DNA of 64,000 nt from Candidatus Cloacimonadota bacterium (GTDB lineage Bacteria > Cloacimonadota > Cloacimonadia > Cloacimonadales > Cloacimonadaceae): positions 53,639 through 117,638 of the forward strand of contig JAKOXG010000017.1 in NCBI GenBank assembly GCA_029781115.1, in the 5' to 3' direction. Of this stretch, positions 1-8,772 are shown piece by piece; positions within the stretch are counted from its first letter, which is position 1; every line of letters starts with the position of its first letter. The position numbers were made by a program, and so were the translations under genes. The notes beneath the pieces were generated by a model. The model worked only from the letters and a program-made list of their open reading frames with translations. It did not search any database and was not told the DNA's origin.

Positions 1-1
1 A

Positions 2-160
2 AAGAAAGTCTATCCCCTGAGCCTCTTTATCGGCGCTTTCTTCCTGCTCGCCTGCGATTTCGTCGCCCAAAATATCACCGTGCTGGAACTCCCCGTGGGC
101 GTGATCACCTCCGCCATCGGCTGCCCCTTCTTCATGTGGCTGATGCTGAAAAAGAGCTGA
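2..160 (+). CDS. FecCD-family ABC transporter permease, C-terminal fragment
   Basis: The first 52 codons visible read into a stop at 158-160; the gene begins before the window. The fragment contains the FecCD/BtuC-type end of the protein: a hydrophobic helix (SLFIGAFFLLACDFVAQ), then ELPVGVITSAIGCPFFMWLML. The family signature ELPVGxxTxxxGxPFF is almost intact, with Cys in place of the usual Ala/Gly before PFF. Members are inner-membrane permeases that work with an ATPase and a binding protein to import iron-siderophore, haem or cobalamin. The substrate cannot be told from the fragment. The next gene is convergent, so this is the end of a + transcription unit. Confidence 0.85.
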   Translation, partial: KKVYPLSLFIGAFFLLACDFVAQNITVLELPVGVITSAIGCPFFMWLMLKKS

Positions 161-250
161 AGATAGTATTTGGAAACCAACCACCGATAAAACACCTACC
201 AATTTAGTAGGGATTCATTTCTGAGAACTGGAGCTGCGACAAGCAAAGCG

Positions 251-474
251 AAAATCAACATTTGACCTCAGTATATTAGTTTGTAACCCAATACCGCCTC
301 TTTCGACCCCTCTCAAATGCCCATTCCATGCGGCTTGCCAACCCCGCCCCTACTACCCTCTTACTCCTCTAACAAGTAAGCAGTAAGAAAGCAGTAAGTT
401 AGGAGGAAGAGCCAAGCAGGGACGAAGGCACTTTTATACGGGTGGTCATCCGATGCTAAAAGTCAATATTTGCG
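251..474 (+). repeat. R1 dispersed repeat, copy 1 (224 bp)
   Basis: This stretch matches 14650-14873, 25600-25823 (inverted) and 47245-47464. Shared landmarks in order: AAAATC-ACATTTGACCTC, GTAACCC, CCTCTCAAATGCCCATTCC, CATGC, CCCCGCCC, a purine-rich block with CAGTAAG and GTTAGGAGG, then GTCAATATTTGCG. An imperfect hairpin (CTCTT pairing AAGAG) spans the middle. No protein-like reading frame. It lies between the 3' ends of the permease and the minus-strand gene at 566. Confidence 0.8.
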
Positions 475-507
475 CCAACACCCATTTAACGCAAGCAAAT
501 TAAACCC

Positions 508-537
508 AAAAAAGAGCCGATTTCTCAGCTCTTTTTT
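508..537. terminator. Bidirectional intrinsic terminator
   Basis: A 10-bp perfect inverted repeat, AAAAAAGAGC (508-517) and GCTCTTTTTT (528-537), with a 10-nt loop. Both strands end in a T-run, so it can serve the minus-strand operon ending at 566 and any + transcript arriving from the permease. Confidence 0.85.
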
Positions 538-565
538 CAGGATTTAAATAGTATTCGGAGGGGTG

Positions 566-1189
566 TCAGTCCTTCCACTCAAACAGGTTTTCGCAGATAT
601 CTACAGCCCGTCCCACCTTGGGGATGGTAAGTTGTTGGGCTGCGTCCTTTACTTGGGCATTGAAAGCTGCGGTGGGGATGCTGATGGTGCAGGAGCCATG
701 TCCTTTAACGGTGCCGATAACATTGCCTCTTTCAAAGTTAGGCTCCGGTAACCACTCCACTTTGAGGTTGTTGAATCTGAACTCGATATCGCCCGCTTCG
801 GTATTCACTTTCAGCGTTTCTCCTTCGATGCAGGCTTTTGGGTGAGGCGAGCGGAGCTCTGGCGTATCGAGGAAAATCCTGGTGATATTGATCACGGTAA
901 CTTCTTCATTTTGACGGGCGTAGCGCAGTCTACCCTGGATGGGTGAAACAAACATGTCGGCATCCGGCACGGGTATCTTGTTTTTATAGCGGTGTGCCAT
1001 GCCTGAAATCAGGAATACGCCCACACCAAAACCCACGATCACGGAAGAAAGTGTGTTCATTCTGGTGAGCATACCCAGGATAAAGCCTATGGCTATTATC
1101 ACCACGCTAATGCCTTGCCAGATATATTGATAGAGCTTTATCTGTTTGAGTGCTTGGGGGTCTGAGAGTATATATTTCTTTTGTTCCAT
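566..1189 (-). CDS. Membrane protein with a PSD-like soluble domain (function unknown)
   Basis: 207 aa. Two adjacent hydrophobic segments (about residues 22-41 and 48-63) are followed by a soluble domain beginning FVSPIQGRLRYA and ending with short beta-strand-like stretches (NVIGTVKGHGSCTISIP). Two N-terminal helices followed by a 'SP..G.(v/l)' strand recall phosphatidylserine decarboxylase-like proteins. The LGST autocleavage motif is absent, so decarboxylase activity is not supported. ATG start with GGAAGAG upstream. It is the last gene of the operon, 59 nt after the DUF2147 gene and just before a strong terminator. I do not recognise a named family with confidence. Confidence 0.6.
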   Translation of the reverse strand: MEQKKYILSDPQALKQIKLYQYIWQGISVVIIAIGFILGMLTRMNTLSSVIVGFGVGVFLISGMAHRYKNKIPVPDADMFVSPIQGRLRYARQNEEVTVINITRIFLDTPELRSPHPKACIEGETLKVNTEAGDIEFRFNNLKVEWLPEPNFERGNVIGTVKGHGSCTISIPTAAFNAQVKDAAQQLTIPKVGRAVDICENLFEWKD

Positions 1190-1248
1190 AATTCTCTTCC
1201 GGCTGGATTCTCAAGCTATGAAGAACCCAGCCGGTAGCTTATCATTAT

Positions 1249-1692
1249 TTATTTGGCGCGTGTCCAAGTGTTGGTTTTTCCGAGCACGGACACACCCACG
1301 AATCCGCGCAGTTTGAGGGTATTGACGTTGGGCATTTCTACCTTACAGTTGTAAGTCTTTCCGTCATCGGGATTGTAGATTTTGCCACCTTCGTAGCTTG
1401 CTTTCTTTTTGTATTCAAGACCGGTGATGATGACCATATTCATCAAGGGACGGTTGCGCAGCTTTTTATCAGGGTTGTTCTTGTCTACTATGGGTTTGCC
1501 GTCCTTATCAATTGCTTCTTTGATCCACACGAGTTTGCCATTATAGCTTCCAGCCTCAGTCTTGAATATTTGGATAATGGAGTCCTTTTTTTCGGTGTAC
1601 CATTTGCCGGTGATGTCGTCTTTGCTTACTTTTTGTGCCACCAGAGGCAGGCAAAGGACGAGAATGAGGGCGATGCTTAAGAGGTGTTTCAT
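1249..1692 (-). CDS. DUF2147 family secreted protein
   Basis: 147 aa with a clear Sec signal peptide (MKHLLSIALILVLCLPLVAQ), predicted to be cleaved near residue 20. The mature part starts DITGKWYTEKKDSIIQIF and ends LRGFVGVSVLGKTNTWTR, the conserved first and last strands of DUF2147 lipocalin-like small beta barrels, with YNGKLVWIKE between. Family members are periplasmic and of unknown function, often near envelope genes. ATG start with AAGGAG 7 nt upstream. It follows purB by 18 nt and is probably co-transcribed. Confidence 0.85.
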   Translation of the reverse strand: MKHLLSIALILVLCLPLVAQKVSKDDITGKWYTEKKDSIIQIFKTEAGSYNGKLVWIKEAIDKDGKPIVDKNNPDKKLRNRPLMNMVIITGLEYKKKASYEGGKIYNPDDGKTYNCKVEMPNVNTLKLRGFVGVSVLGKTNTWTRAK

Positions 1693-1710
1693 GCTTTTCT
1701 CCTTGTGGGA

Positions 1711-3006
1711 TCATTTGATCCCGCATCTTTGATAAATGTAATCCACGTGACGCAAGTAGCGTTTCAGATCGAAGATATCGTGGATTTCGGCTTTGGGTAT
1801 GATATTGGTAATACGCTCATCGGCAAGCACCTTGTCCAGCAAGGGCTTACCGCTCTCCCAGCAGCTCATGGCATTTTCCTGTACCAGGGAATATGCTTCC
1901 TCGCGGGTCAAGCCTGCATCGGTGAGTTTGAGCAGCAGGGCTTGGGAAAAGACCAAGCCGTTGGTGATCTCTACATTGGCCTTCATATTGTCTGGATATA
2001 TGACAAGATTGGCCACTAACTTTATGCTGCGCTCTAACATATAGTGGATGAGGATGCAGGAATCCGGCAGGATGATCCTCTCCACACTGGAATGAGAAAT
2101 GTCACGTTCATGCCAGAGGGCATTGTTTTCCATTGCGGCGTGGGCGTTGGAGCGCAGCACTCTTGCCAGGCCGCAAAGTTGTTCACTGACGATGGGGTTA
2201 CGTTTGTGGGGCATGGCGGAACTGCCTTTTTGCCCCTTGGTAAAGTTTTCTTCGGCCTCCAACACTTCGGTGCGCTGCAGATGGCGGATTTCCAGGGCTA
2301 TCTTTTCCAAAAGCGAGCCGATCATGGCGATAGCGTGTAAAAAGTGTGCGTGCAGATCCCTTTGGATCACTTGGGTGGCGATATTGACGGGTTCGAGGTC
2401 TAAATAACGACAGGCCAGCACTTCCAATTGGGGATCCAGATGCGCATAATTGCCCACCGCACCGGAAAATTTGCCAACGCTGATGTCTTTGATAGCAGCT
2501 TCCAAGCGGGTGATGTTGCGGTTTGTTTCATCCAACCAGAGGGCAAACTTGAGCCCGAAGCTGGTGGGTTCGGCATGAATGCCATGCGAGCGACCCATGC
2601 AGACGGTGTTGCGGTTTGCCTTTGCTTGCAGTTTGAGGTTTTCGGCTAAGCGTTGCAATTGGGTGAGGATCAGCTCGCCTGCTTGGCGCAATTGCAGCGC
2701 GGTAGCGGTATCCAGCACGTCTGAAGAGGTCATTCCATAATGAATCCATCTGGATGCGGGACCCACATATTCCGCAACGTTGGTGAGAAAAGCGATGACG
2801 TCGTGCTTGGTGACCTGTTCGATCTCGTCAATGCGGTCACAATTGAAGTCAGCCTTTTCGGCGATTTGCTGATAGTCGTCATCGGGGATGATGCCCATCT
2901 CGTTGAGGGCACGGGCGGCGGCAAGCTCCACTTCCAGCCAGCATTGATAGCGGTTTTCAGTGGTCCAAACCCGCTCCATTTCAGGCAAAGTGTATCTGCT
3001 GATCAT
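1711..3006 (-). CDS. purB: Adenylosuccinate lyase
   Basis: 431 aa, normal length for the short PurB class. It cleaves SAICAR to AICAR in purine synthesis and adenylosuccinate to AMP. The fumarase/aspartase superfamily signature GSSAMPHKRNP lies near residues 262-272 and carries the catalytic-loop Ser. MTSSDVLDTA (near 90-100) and GRSHGIHAEP (near 138-147, catalytic His) are also intact. The start ATG overlaps the stop of the upstream lipoprotein gene as TAATG, suggesting translational coupling. The other purine gene in the window, purM, is far away at 34051. Confidence 0.97.
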   Translation of the reverse strand: MISRYTLPEMERVWTTENRYQCWLEVELAAARALNEMGIIPDDDYQQIAEKADFNCDRIDEIEQVTKHDVIAFLTNVAEYVGPASRWIHYGMTSSDVLDTATALQLRQAGELILTQLQRLAENLKLQAKANRNTVCMGRSHGIHAEPTSFGLKFALWLDETNRNITRLEAAIKDISVGKFSGAVGNYAHLDPQLEVLACRYLDLEPVNIATQVIQRDLHAHFLHAIAMIGSLLEKIALEIRHLQRTEVLEAEENFTKGQKGSSAMPHKRNPIVSEQLCGLARVLRSNAHAAMENNALWHERDISHSSVERIILPDSCILIHYMLERSIKLVANLVIYPDNMKANVEITNGLVFSQALLLKLTDAGLTREEAYSLVQENAMSCWESGKPLLDKVLADERITNIIPKAEIHDIFDLKRYLRHVDYIYQRCGIK

Positions 3007-3731
3007 TATTCCCCTCCAGGTGCCAGGATGTCTTCCAGATTCATCAGCCCACCCTGCAACAAGTCCATGAGCCCTTGGCCGGTGTCCATGGGAGGAAGCG
3101 CCTTCACCTTGGCGTTGCCGTATTTGACCTTGTCAAAGAGCAGCTCGATCGATGCGCTCTTGATCTTGAAAACGATGGCGTCCGGCTCGCCTTTCTTGGT
3201 GTAAGTAAAGACGGCGCTGAGCTTGTTCTTGGCGTCTTTCACGCTGTCCAACTGCATCTTGGGCGTGAAATTGATCTCCAAGCTCTCGCGTGAGATCTTG
3301 CCGGTGTCGACGATCTCGTCCACATAGCTATCCACAAGGCTGAGCAGTCCCTGCACGTCTCCCATGTCAAACTTCTTGCCCATCATTGCAGCAGCCATCA
3401 GCGCCAGACGGGGCTGAAAGTCTGAATTGATGCTGAAGTAATCACCCAAATAGAGGGAAATCAGGGGAGTGGCAGCTGAGCCGAATATGCCTCCGTCAAG
3501 CACGTCAAAGCGCAGTTCTTCAGGCGTCTTGCCCACAACGAAGTTCTTCCTGAGTGCCAAGCCTTTGTAGCTGATTTCTGCTATGCCATGGGCTTGGAAG
3601 TTTGACCAGCGGTTCAGCTCCGATCTCAAGAGAGATTTCTTTGCTTCCCGGGAAAGGGGCTTTTTGCCACCGGCACAACCGGTCAAAATCAAGACCACAG
3701 CCAGCAGCAGGATTATTGCAGTTCGTTTCAT
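3006..3731 (-). CDS. Outer-envelope lipoprotein, DUF4292/LolB-like
   Basis: 241 aa. The N-terminus has a lipoprotein signal (MKRTAIILLLAVVLILTGC) with lipobox LTGC, so Cys19 should be lipidated. The body has alternating strands (GIAEISYKGLALRKNFVV, LRFDVLDGGIFGSAATPLISLY, YFSINSDF) like the LolB/LppX half-barrel found in DUF4292 proteins of the FCB group. That family is proposed to handle lipids or lipoproteins at the outer membrane; the role here is inferred. Its start overlaps the stop of lgt by 4 nt (ATGA). This is a fitting neighbour, since Lgt makes the first lipid modification of lipoproteins. Confidence 0.75.
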   Translation of the reverse strand: MKRTAIILLLAVVLILTGCAGGKKPLSREAKKSLLRSELNRWSNFQAHGIAEISYKGLALRKNFVVGKTPEELRFDVLDGGIFGSAATPLISLYLGDYFSINSDFQPRLALMAAAMMGKKFDMGDVQGLLSLVDSYVDEIVDTGKISRESLEINFTPKMQLDSVKDAKNKLSAVFTYTKKGEPDAIVFKIKSASIELLFDKVKYGNAKVKALPPMDTGQGLMDLLQGGLMNLEDILAPGGE

Positions 3732-4552
3732 ATCTGCTCTCCTTGTTGTCGATTGGCTCTTCTGTAAATCAGGATTATGGCAACTACGCCCACGATCACC
3801 ATCATCATGCTCAGGAATTGGCCAATGGACATAAAGCCAAAGAAATAGCCATAATCTTCATAGACTTGCAGTCTGTCCGGCTCGCGCACAAACTCGATCA
3901 GGAACCTGAACAGTCCGTAGAGGGCAAACCAGATCCAAAAGACCACGCCGGGTGTCTTGATCTTCTTGAGCAGAGTGAAGGTAACGATAAAGAGCACAAT
4001 GCCTTCCAAGAACATCTCATAGAGCTGGGAAGGGTGTCTGGGCAGGTCTCCCGCTTCAGGAAAAACCATGCCCCAAGGGAGGGTGGTGGGTCTGCCCCAC
4101 AGCTCGCCATTGATGAAGTTTCCAATGCGCCCCAAGCCTAAACCCACGCTGATCAGAGGCGTGATGGCATCCGCCATGGCTCCAAAGCTGAGCTTGTGCT
4201 TTCTTGTGAAGATGTAGCCGGCGATCATCACGCCCAGAGCACCTCCATGAAAGCTCATCCCGCCTTCCCAAACGGCGAATATCTGTAGTGGATGAGAAAG
4301 ATAGTAGGGAAGGTTGTAAAAGAGCACGTAGCCCAGCCTTCCGCCCAAGATCACTCCCAACATGATGGCAAAGATGATGGATTCATACTGATCGCGGTCA
4401 AGCTCGATCTGCCGGTATTTGAGCAGTTTGCGGTAGAAAATCCAGGCCAGGATAAAGCTCAGCACATAAAACAAGCCATACCAACGGATGCTGAGATGCA
4501 TGCCGCCAAGCTCAAAGCCAACTATTTCGGGGTTGATATTGGGAAATCTCAT
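3728..4552 (-). CDS. lgt: Prolipoprotein diacylglyceryl transferase
   Basis: 274 aa inner-membrane enzyme that moves diacylglycerol from phosphatidylglycerol to the lipobox Cys of prolipoproteins. The Lgt signature GLGRIGNFINGELWGR lies at residues 139-154. The essential His is in GGMSFHGGALG (H102), and the RWYGL motif is at 24-28. About seven hydrophobic helices are visible. It overlaps the following lipoprotein gene by 4 nt and follows etfB by 15 nt. Confidence 0.97.
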   Translation of the reverse strand: MRFPNINPEIVGFELGGMHLSIRWYGLFYVLSFILAWIFYRKLLKYRQIELDRDQYESIIFAIMLGVILGGRLGYVLFYNLPYYLSHPLQIFAVWEGGMSFHGGALGVMIAGYIFTRKHKLSFGAMADAITPLISVGLGLGRIGNFINGELWGRPTTLPWGMVFPEAGDLPRHPSQLYEMFLEGIVLFIVTFTLLKKIKTPGVVFWIWFALYGLFRFLIEFVREPDRLQVYEDYGYFFGFMSIGQFLSMMMVIVGVVAIILIYRRANRQQGEQI

Positions 4553-4567
4553 CTTTTCACACCTTGC

Positions 4568-5350
4568 TTATTTGACCAATTGATGCAGCTGGCTGACTAT
4601 CTTTTCCACAGCCTCATCTGCATCGCCTTCAAACTTCTCCGTGAGCTTATCATGCTGCGGGGTAAAGATCTTCATCACTTGGGTAGGTGAGCCGTTGAGG
4701 CCGGTATCCTTCTCGTCCAAGCCGAGGTCTTCACGTCCCCACACTGTCAGCTCTGCGTTTTTGGCGTTTCTTTTGCCTCTGAGGGAGGGCAAGCGAGGCT
4801 CGTTGATCTCTTTTACCACGGAGATCAGCGCAGGCAGCTTCATCTGCACCCTGTCGTAGCCGTCTTCCATGAGGCGCTGCAGGGTGATCTGGCCGGGTTT
4901 TACCTCTTCAATGCGACGCACGAAGCAGGTCTGAGGCAGGTTTAGATGTGCCGCGATTCCGGGACCCACCTGGGCGGTGTCCCCGTCTATGGCTTGCTGG
5001 CCCACCAGGATGAGATCAAAATCCCCCACCTTCTTGATGGCAGCAGCAAGGGTGAGCGAGGTGGCCAAAGTATCGGCTCCGGCAAAAGCACGGTCTGAAA
5101 GCAGGATGATGTCATCCGCTCCGAGGGATACAGCTTCCCTGAGCGTAGGTTCTGCTTGCGGGGGCCCCATGCTGATCACGGTGATGTGACCGCCATGCTG
5201 CTCCTTCAAGCGCACTGCTTCTTCGATGGCATAGGCATCAAAGGGGTTGAGGATGCTTTCCACACCCTCGCGCACCAAGGTGTTTGTCACTGGATCTATC
5301 TTGATCTCGGTGGTGTTTGGAACCTGTTTTACGCAAACGATCAATTTCAT
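4568..5350 (-). CDS. etfB: Electron transfer flavoprotein, beta subunit
   Basis: 260 aa. EtfB forms a soluble heterodimer with EtfA and carries electrons from acyl-CoA or other dehydrogenases. It has the typical N-terminus MKLIVCVKQVPNTTEIKID and the beta-subunit signature region LILVGQQAIDGDTAQVGPGIA (residues 113-133) that binds AMP in the family. ATG start with a GGAG site. It is odd that etfA is not adjacent: upstream is a DegT aminotransferase (9 nt) and downstream is lgt (15 nt). The partner must be elsewhere in the genome. Confidence 0.93.
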   Translation of the reverse strand: MKLIVCVKQVPNTTEIKIDPVTNTLVREGVESILNPFDAYAIEEAVRLKEQHGGHITVISMGPPQAEPTLREAVSLGADDIILLSDRAFAGADTLATSLTLAAAIKKVGDFDLILVGQQAIDGDTAQVGPGIAAHLNLPQTCFVRRIEEVKPGQITLQRLMEDGYDRVQMKLPALISVVKEINEPRLPSLRGKRNAKNAELTVWGREDLGLDEKDTGLNGSPTQVMKIFTPQHDKLTEKFEGDADEAVEKIVSQLHQLVK

Positions 5351-5359
5351 AGTTAACTC

Positions 5360-6463
5360 CTATTGATAGTAGGATTTGATGGTCTGACACACATACTCTT
5401 TCTGAGCATCGGTCAGCTCCGGATAAATGGGGATGGACAGCACTTGCTTGGCGAGTTTCTCGCTATTTGGCATGTCCCCTTCCTTATATTCTAACTCTTT
5501 GAAGCATTCCTGCAGATGAAGTGGGAGAGGATAGTAAACGGCACAGCCTATCTCGTGCTCTTTCAGATGATTAAGCAATCCGTCTCTGTCTTCGCAGATG
5601 AGGGTGTATTGGTTGTAACAGCTCACGGCACGGGAATCGATTTGCGGGGTGAGAACCTGAGGGATGCCGGCGAGATGCTTGTCATAATATGCTGCATTGG
5701 CACGTCTGGCTTCGCTCCAAGCGGCTAGGTGGTCATATTTGACCTTGAGGATGGCGGCCTGCACGGTGTCCATGCGGCTGTTGAGTCCCACCCATTTGTG
5801 GAAGTATTTGGGGTTTTCGCCATGCAAGCGCAATTGTCTCAGAGACTTGGCCAGTTCGTCATCATTGGTGAGACACATGCCTGCATCGCCCATGGCGCCC
5901 AGGTTTTTGCTGGGGAAGAAGCTGAGCGTGCCGATGTCTCCAAAGGAGCAGCTCATCCTGCCATCCCAGGTGCTGCCGATGCCTTGGGCATTGTCCTCGA
6001 TCACGTAGAGGTTATGCATTCTGGCAATCTCCATGATGGCGGTCATATCGCAGCATTGGCCAAAGAGATGCACGGGCATGATGGCTTTGGTGCGGGGTGT
6101 GATCGCAGCTTCGATCAGGTTGGGATCGAGGTTGAAGCTGCGGTAGCCGATGTCCACAAAGCGGGGACGTGCGTTGTTTCTCCAGATGGAGCTGGCGGTG
6201 GCAAAGAAGGTAAAGGGAGTGGTGATCACTTCGTCACCTTCGCCGATACCCAAGGCTTTGATGGCCAATACGAGCGCATCAGTTCCCGAAGAGCAGGCAA
6301 TCGCATGGGCAATGCCCAGGTCTGAGGCGACCTTCTCTTCAAACTCCTTAACTTCAGGACCCATGATGTATTTATGGGTCTTAAACACGTTTTCAAGCGC
6401 TGCCTTAATATCATCCATCAAGGGATCATACTGGGCATGTAAATCTAACATTGGTACTTTCAT
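5360..6463 (-). CDS. DegT/DnrJ/EryC1/StrS sugar aminotransferase
   Basis: 367 aa, fold-type I PLP enzyme that aminates keto-sugar nucleotides for surface polysaccharide. The PLP Lys is K186 in FFPSKNLGAMGDAGM, with the Asp in EDNAQG (D157) and the phosphate-binding SSGTDAL (58-64). The N-terminal MLDLHAQY..L and YIMGPEVKEFEE match WbpE/WlbC-type enzymes acting on UDP-3-keto-glucuronate derivatives; the exact substrate is inference. It lies 10 nt after the SLBB exporter gene and in the same operon as a nucleotide-sugar epimerase, which supports a polysaccharide role. Confidence 0.92.
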   Translation of the reverse strand: MKVPMLDLHAQYDPLMDDIKAALENVFKTHKYIMGPEVKEFEEKVASDLGIAHAIACSSGTDALVLAIKALGIGEGDEVITTPFTFFATASSIWRNNARPRFVDIGYRSFNLDPNLIEAAITPRTKAIMPVHLFGQCCDMTAIMEIARMHNLYVIEDNAQGIGSTWDGRMSCSFGDIGTLSFFPSKNLGAMGDAGMCLTNDDELAKSLRQLRLHGENPKYFHKWVGLNSRMDTVQAAILKVKYDHLAAWSEARRANAAYYDKHLAGIPQVLTPQIDSRAVSCYNQYTLICEDRDGLLNHLKEHEIGCAVYYPLPLHLQECFKELEYKEGDMPNSEKLAKQVLSIPIYPELTDAQKEYVCQTIKSYYQ

Positions 6464-6473
6464 TTATGGACTC

Positions 6474-7823
6474 CTAATTGTTTAAAACTAATATCCTCAC
6501 ACTCATCACGATAGACAAGATCTGCGTGGCCAATAGAGCCACATCCTTCAAATCCAACCAGCGGTCTCTATCCGACTTCTCGGGCACGAAAACCATATCA
6601 CCGGGACACAGCGGAACCTTCTTGCCGGGTTTGACCCAGCTGCCGTCACTGTCTCTAATGATGCGGATGCCGCCCAGGGTGCGGTTGTTGGTATAGCCGC
6701 CACAAGCCTCGATGTAATGCTTGTAGCTTTTGCCTTCCTCCCAAGGAACCAGACCAGGCCTGAGCACCTGCCCACTGACTGCGACAAAATCAAAGGTCTC
6801 CGGCACAAAGATGTAGTCTCCATCCTGCAAGACAGGGTTGGAGCTCTCGCCTTCGCTCTCCCAGGTGTCCTTGAGATCAAGGCTGTATTTGCCTTTGAGC
6901 TGACGCATGGAATTGCGCAGATAGCTGTATTCTAAGGGTGTCATCTGAGTCATGCCATGGACGGAAAGACGCTCCAGATCAGGGTTCAGCTTCTCGCTGT
7001 AAGGGCCATTGATGAGCACAGCATTGCTGAGGTCGCCTTTGTCTGAAGGGCCGCCGCACTGCTTCAAGATGTCATATAGACGGGTGTTTTCACCTATCCA
7101 AAACTCGCCGGGGATGTTGACTGCACCTTCCACCTTGACCTTGCGCGCTAGAGGCGAATTGGCGTCACGTCCCACGATGATCCTGTCTCTGGCTTGCAGG
7201 GGATAAGTGACCGACTGCAAGTCTGCAAAGGAGCTGATGTCCTGCCGGAGGACGTCAAAGTCTTTGGTACCGCTCATTGCGCGGTAGACCAACACCTGAG
7301 CCCTGTCTGCATCGGGAGCCAGGCCTTGCGCCAAACGCAGGATGAGCCCCAGGTCATCACCTTCCACAAACTGGATATCAGAGGGCATATTCACGCAGCC
7401 GCTCACCGCAACAAAGCTCTCCTTGGCGGGCACCCAGATCAGGTCTCCGTCTTTCAAAAGGGGATTGTGCTCTATCTCTCCCAGGATCATAAAGCGCAGC
7501 AGGTCATACTCCTGCGTATCGCCCGAGCGGGTCAGCTTGATCTTGCGCAAACCCTGCTGATTGGCATAGAGGGAATCCTGCTCCAGCATCTTCCTTTCGG
7601 TGACGCTTAGCAAGAGGGGATCGGTCACATCCGGCAGGGTCACTTCCGTAGCCTTGATAGCGTCTGAAAGCCTGGCTGTGACGGGCAAAGGATAGCTGCC
7701 GGGATTGGGCACAAAGCCTGTGACGCTCACGTTGATGGGCACCACATTGGTCAGGGAACTGATCTGTGCGCCCAAATAGACGGCACAGAGCAGAAACAGG
7801 ATGGTAAAAAGCTTATTTTTCAT
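6474..7823 (-). CDS. SLBB-domain polysaccharide export-like protein
   Basis: 449 aa with a Sec signal (ends near YLGAQ, residue 20). At least three SLBB-like units can be seen: INVSVTGFVPNPGSYPL (near 30), VKVEGAVNIPGEFWI (near 230) and FVAVSGQVLRPGLVPWEEG (near 350). Each opens with V.G.V..PG and is followed by a 'DGD.I.VP' strand. A C-terminal hydrophobic helix (VALLATQILSIVMSVRILVL) could anchor the protein. It resembles Wza-like polysaccharide export channels, but no OPX/PES domain is obvious, so it may be an SLBB-only relative. It overlaps the epimerase gene by 11 nt. Confidence 0.82.
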   Translation of the reverse strand: MKNKLFTILFLLCAVYLGAQISSLTNVVPINVSVTGFVPNPGSYPLPVTARLSDAIKATEVTLPDVTDPLLLSVTERKMLEQDSLYANQQGLRKIKLTRSGDTQEYDLLRFMILGEIEHNPLLKDGDLIWVPAKESFVAVSGCVNMPSDIQFVEGDDLGLILRLAQGLAPDADRAQVLVYRAMSGTKDFDVLRQDISSFADLQSVTYPLQARDRIIVGRDANSPLARKVKVEGAVNIPGEFWIGENTRLYDILKQCGGPSDKGDLSNAVLINGPYSEKLNPDLERLSVHGMTQMTPLEYSYLRNSMRQLKGKYSLDLKDTWESEGESSNPVLQDGDYIFVPETFDFVAVSGQVLRPGLVPWEEGKSYKHYIEACGGYTNNRTLGGIRIIRDSDGSWVKPGKKVPLCPGDMVFVPEKSDRDRWLDLKDVALLATQILSIVMSVRILVLNN

Positions 7824-8772
7824 AATATCGGATCATGTCTGAGATGATTTCGTCCAGGCATTTTTGGGGTTCGTAACCGATGTATTTCTTGATTTTATCC
7901 AAGCTGGGGATGCGGTTCATCATGTCTTCAAAACCCTCTTCAAAGGCTTCTTCGTAGCTGATATAGTCGATGCGGGAATTGCTGTTGCACATGCTGCGCA
8001 CCTTATGCGCCAGATCCTCGATGCTGATCGCTTCCATGGTGCCCAGGTTGAAGATCTCACCTTCGCATTCCGGCGTGTTCATCAGCTTGATCAGGGCGCC
8101 CACGACGTCTGACACATCGGCAAAGCATCTGACCTGCTTGCCGGAGCCAAAGACGGTGATCGGCCTATCCATCAGAGCCGCCTTGATAAACTTGGGCAAG
8201 ACCATGCCATATTGCCCTATCTGACGCGGGCCTACGGTGTTGAACAGCCTGACGATCACCACGGGCAGCTTCTTTTCCCTGAAATAGGCCAAAGCCAGAA
8301 ATTCATCGATGGCTTTGCTGCAACTGTAGCCCCATCTGCTGATGCTGGTGGTGCCCAAAAGCCGGTCATCCTGCTCGCTAAAAGGAACATTCTCGTTTTT
8401 GCCATAGATCTCAGAGGTAGATGTGATCAGCACTTTGGTCTTGTATTTATTGGCCAATTCCAACACGTTGTCCGTTCCCACGATATTGGTCTTCAGCGAA
8501 AGCAAGGGGTTTTCGATGATGTATTTCACGCCCACGGCAGCGGCCAAGTGATACACCTGATCCACTTTGCTGATCAGCTTTTTGAGTGCATCGAAGTTGA
8601 GCACGCTGTCTATTGTCAGTTTAAACTCGGGATGATCCTTGAAACTGGCAATATTGTCCAATCTGCCGGTGGAAAGGTTGTCTATCACATGCACGTGATT
8701 GCCTTCTGCCAACAAACGTTCGGCAAGGTGAGAACCGATAAAACCGGCTCCACCCGTGATAAGTATCTTCAT
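7813..8772 (-). CDS. NAD-dependent epimerase/dehydratase (UDP-sugar, UXS/GalE-like)
   Basis: 319 aa, extended short-chain dehydrogenase. The Rossmann NAD site GGAGFIGSH is at residues 7-15. The catalytic Ser/Thr region STSEIYG (118-124) and Y149xxxK153 (GYSCSK) are intact. NTVGPRQIGQYGMVLPKF and GSGKQVRCFADVSDVV match nucleotide-sugar epimerases/dehydratases, closest in pattern to UDP-glucuronate decarboxylase and GalE. The product is inference. First gene of the minus-strand operon that continues to 566; ATG start. Confidence 0.9.
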   Translation of the reverse strand: MKILITGGAGFIGSHLAERLLAEGNHVHVIDNLSTGRLDNIASFKDHPEFKLTIDSVLNFDALKKLISKVDQVYHLAAAVGVKYIIENPLLSLKTNIVGTDNVLELANKYKTKVLITSTSEIYGKNENVPFSEQDDRLLGTTSISRWGYSCSKAIDEFLALAYFREKKLPVVIVRLFNTVGPRQIGQYGMVLPKFIKAALMDRPITVFGSGKQVRCFADVSDVVGALIKLMNTPECEGEIFNLGTMEAISIEDLAHKVRSMCNSNSRIDYISYEEAFEEGFEDMMNRIPSLDKIKKYIGYEPQKCLDEIISDMIRYYEK

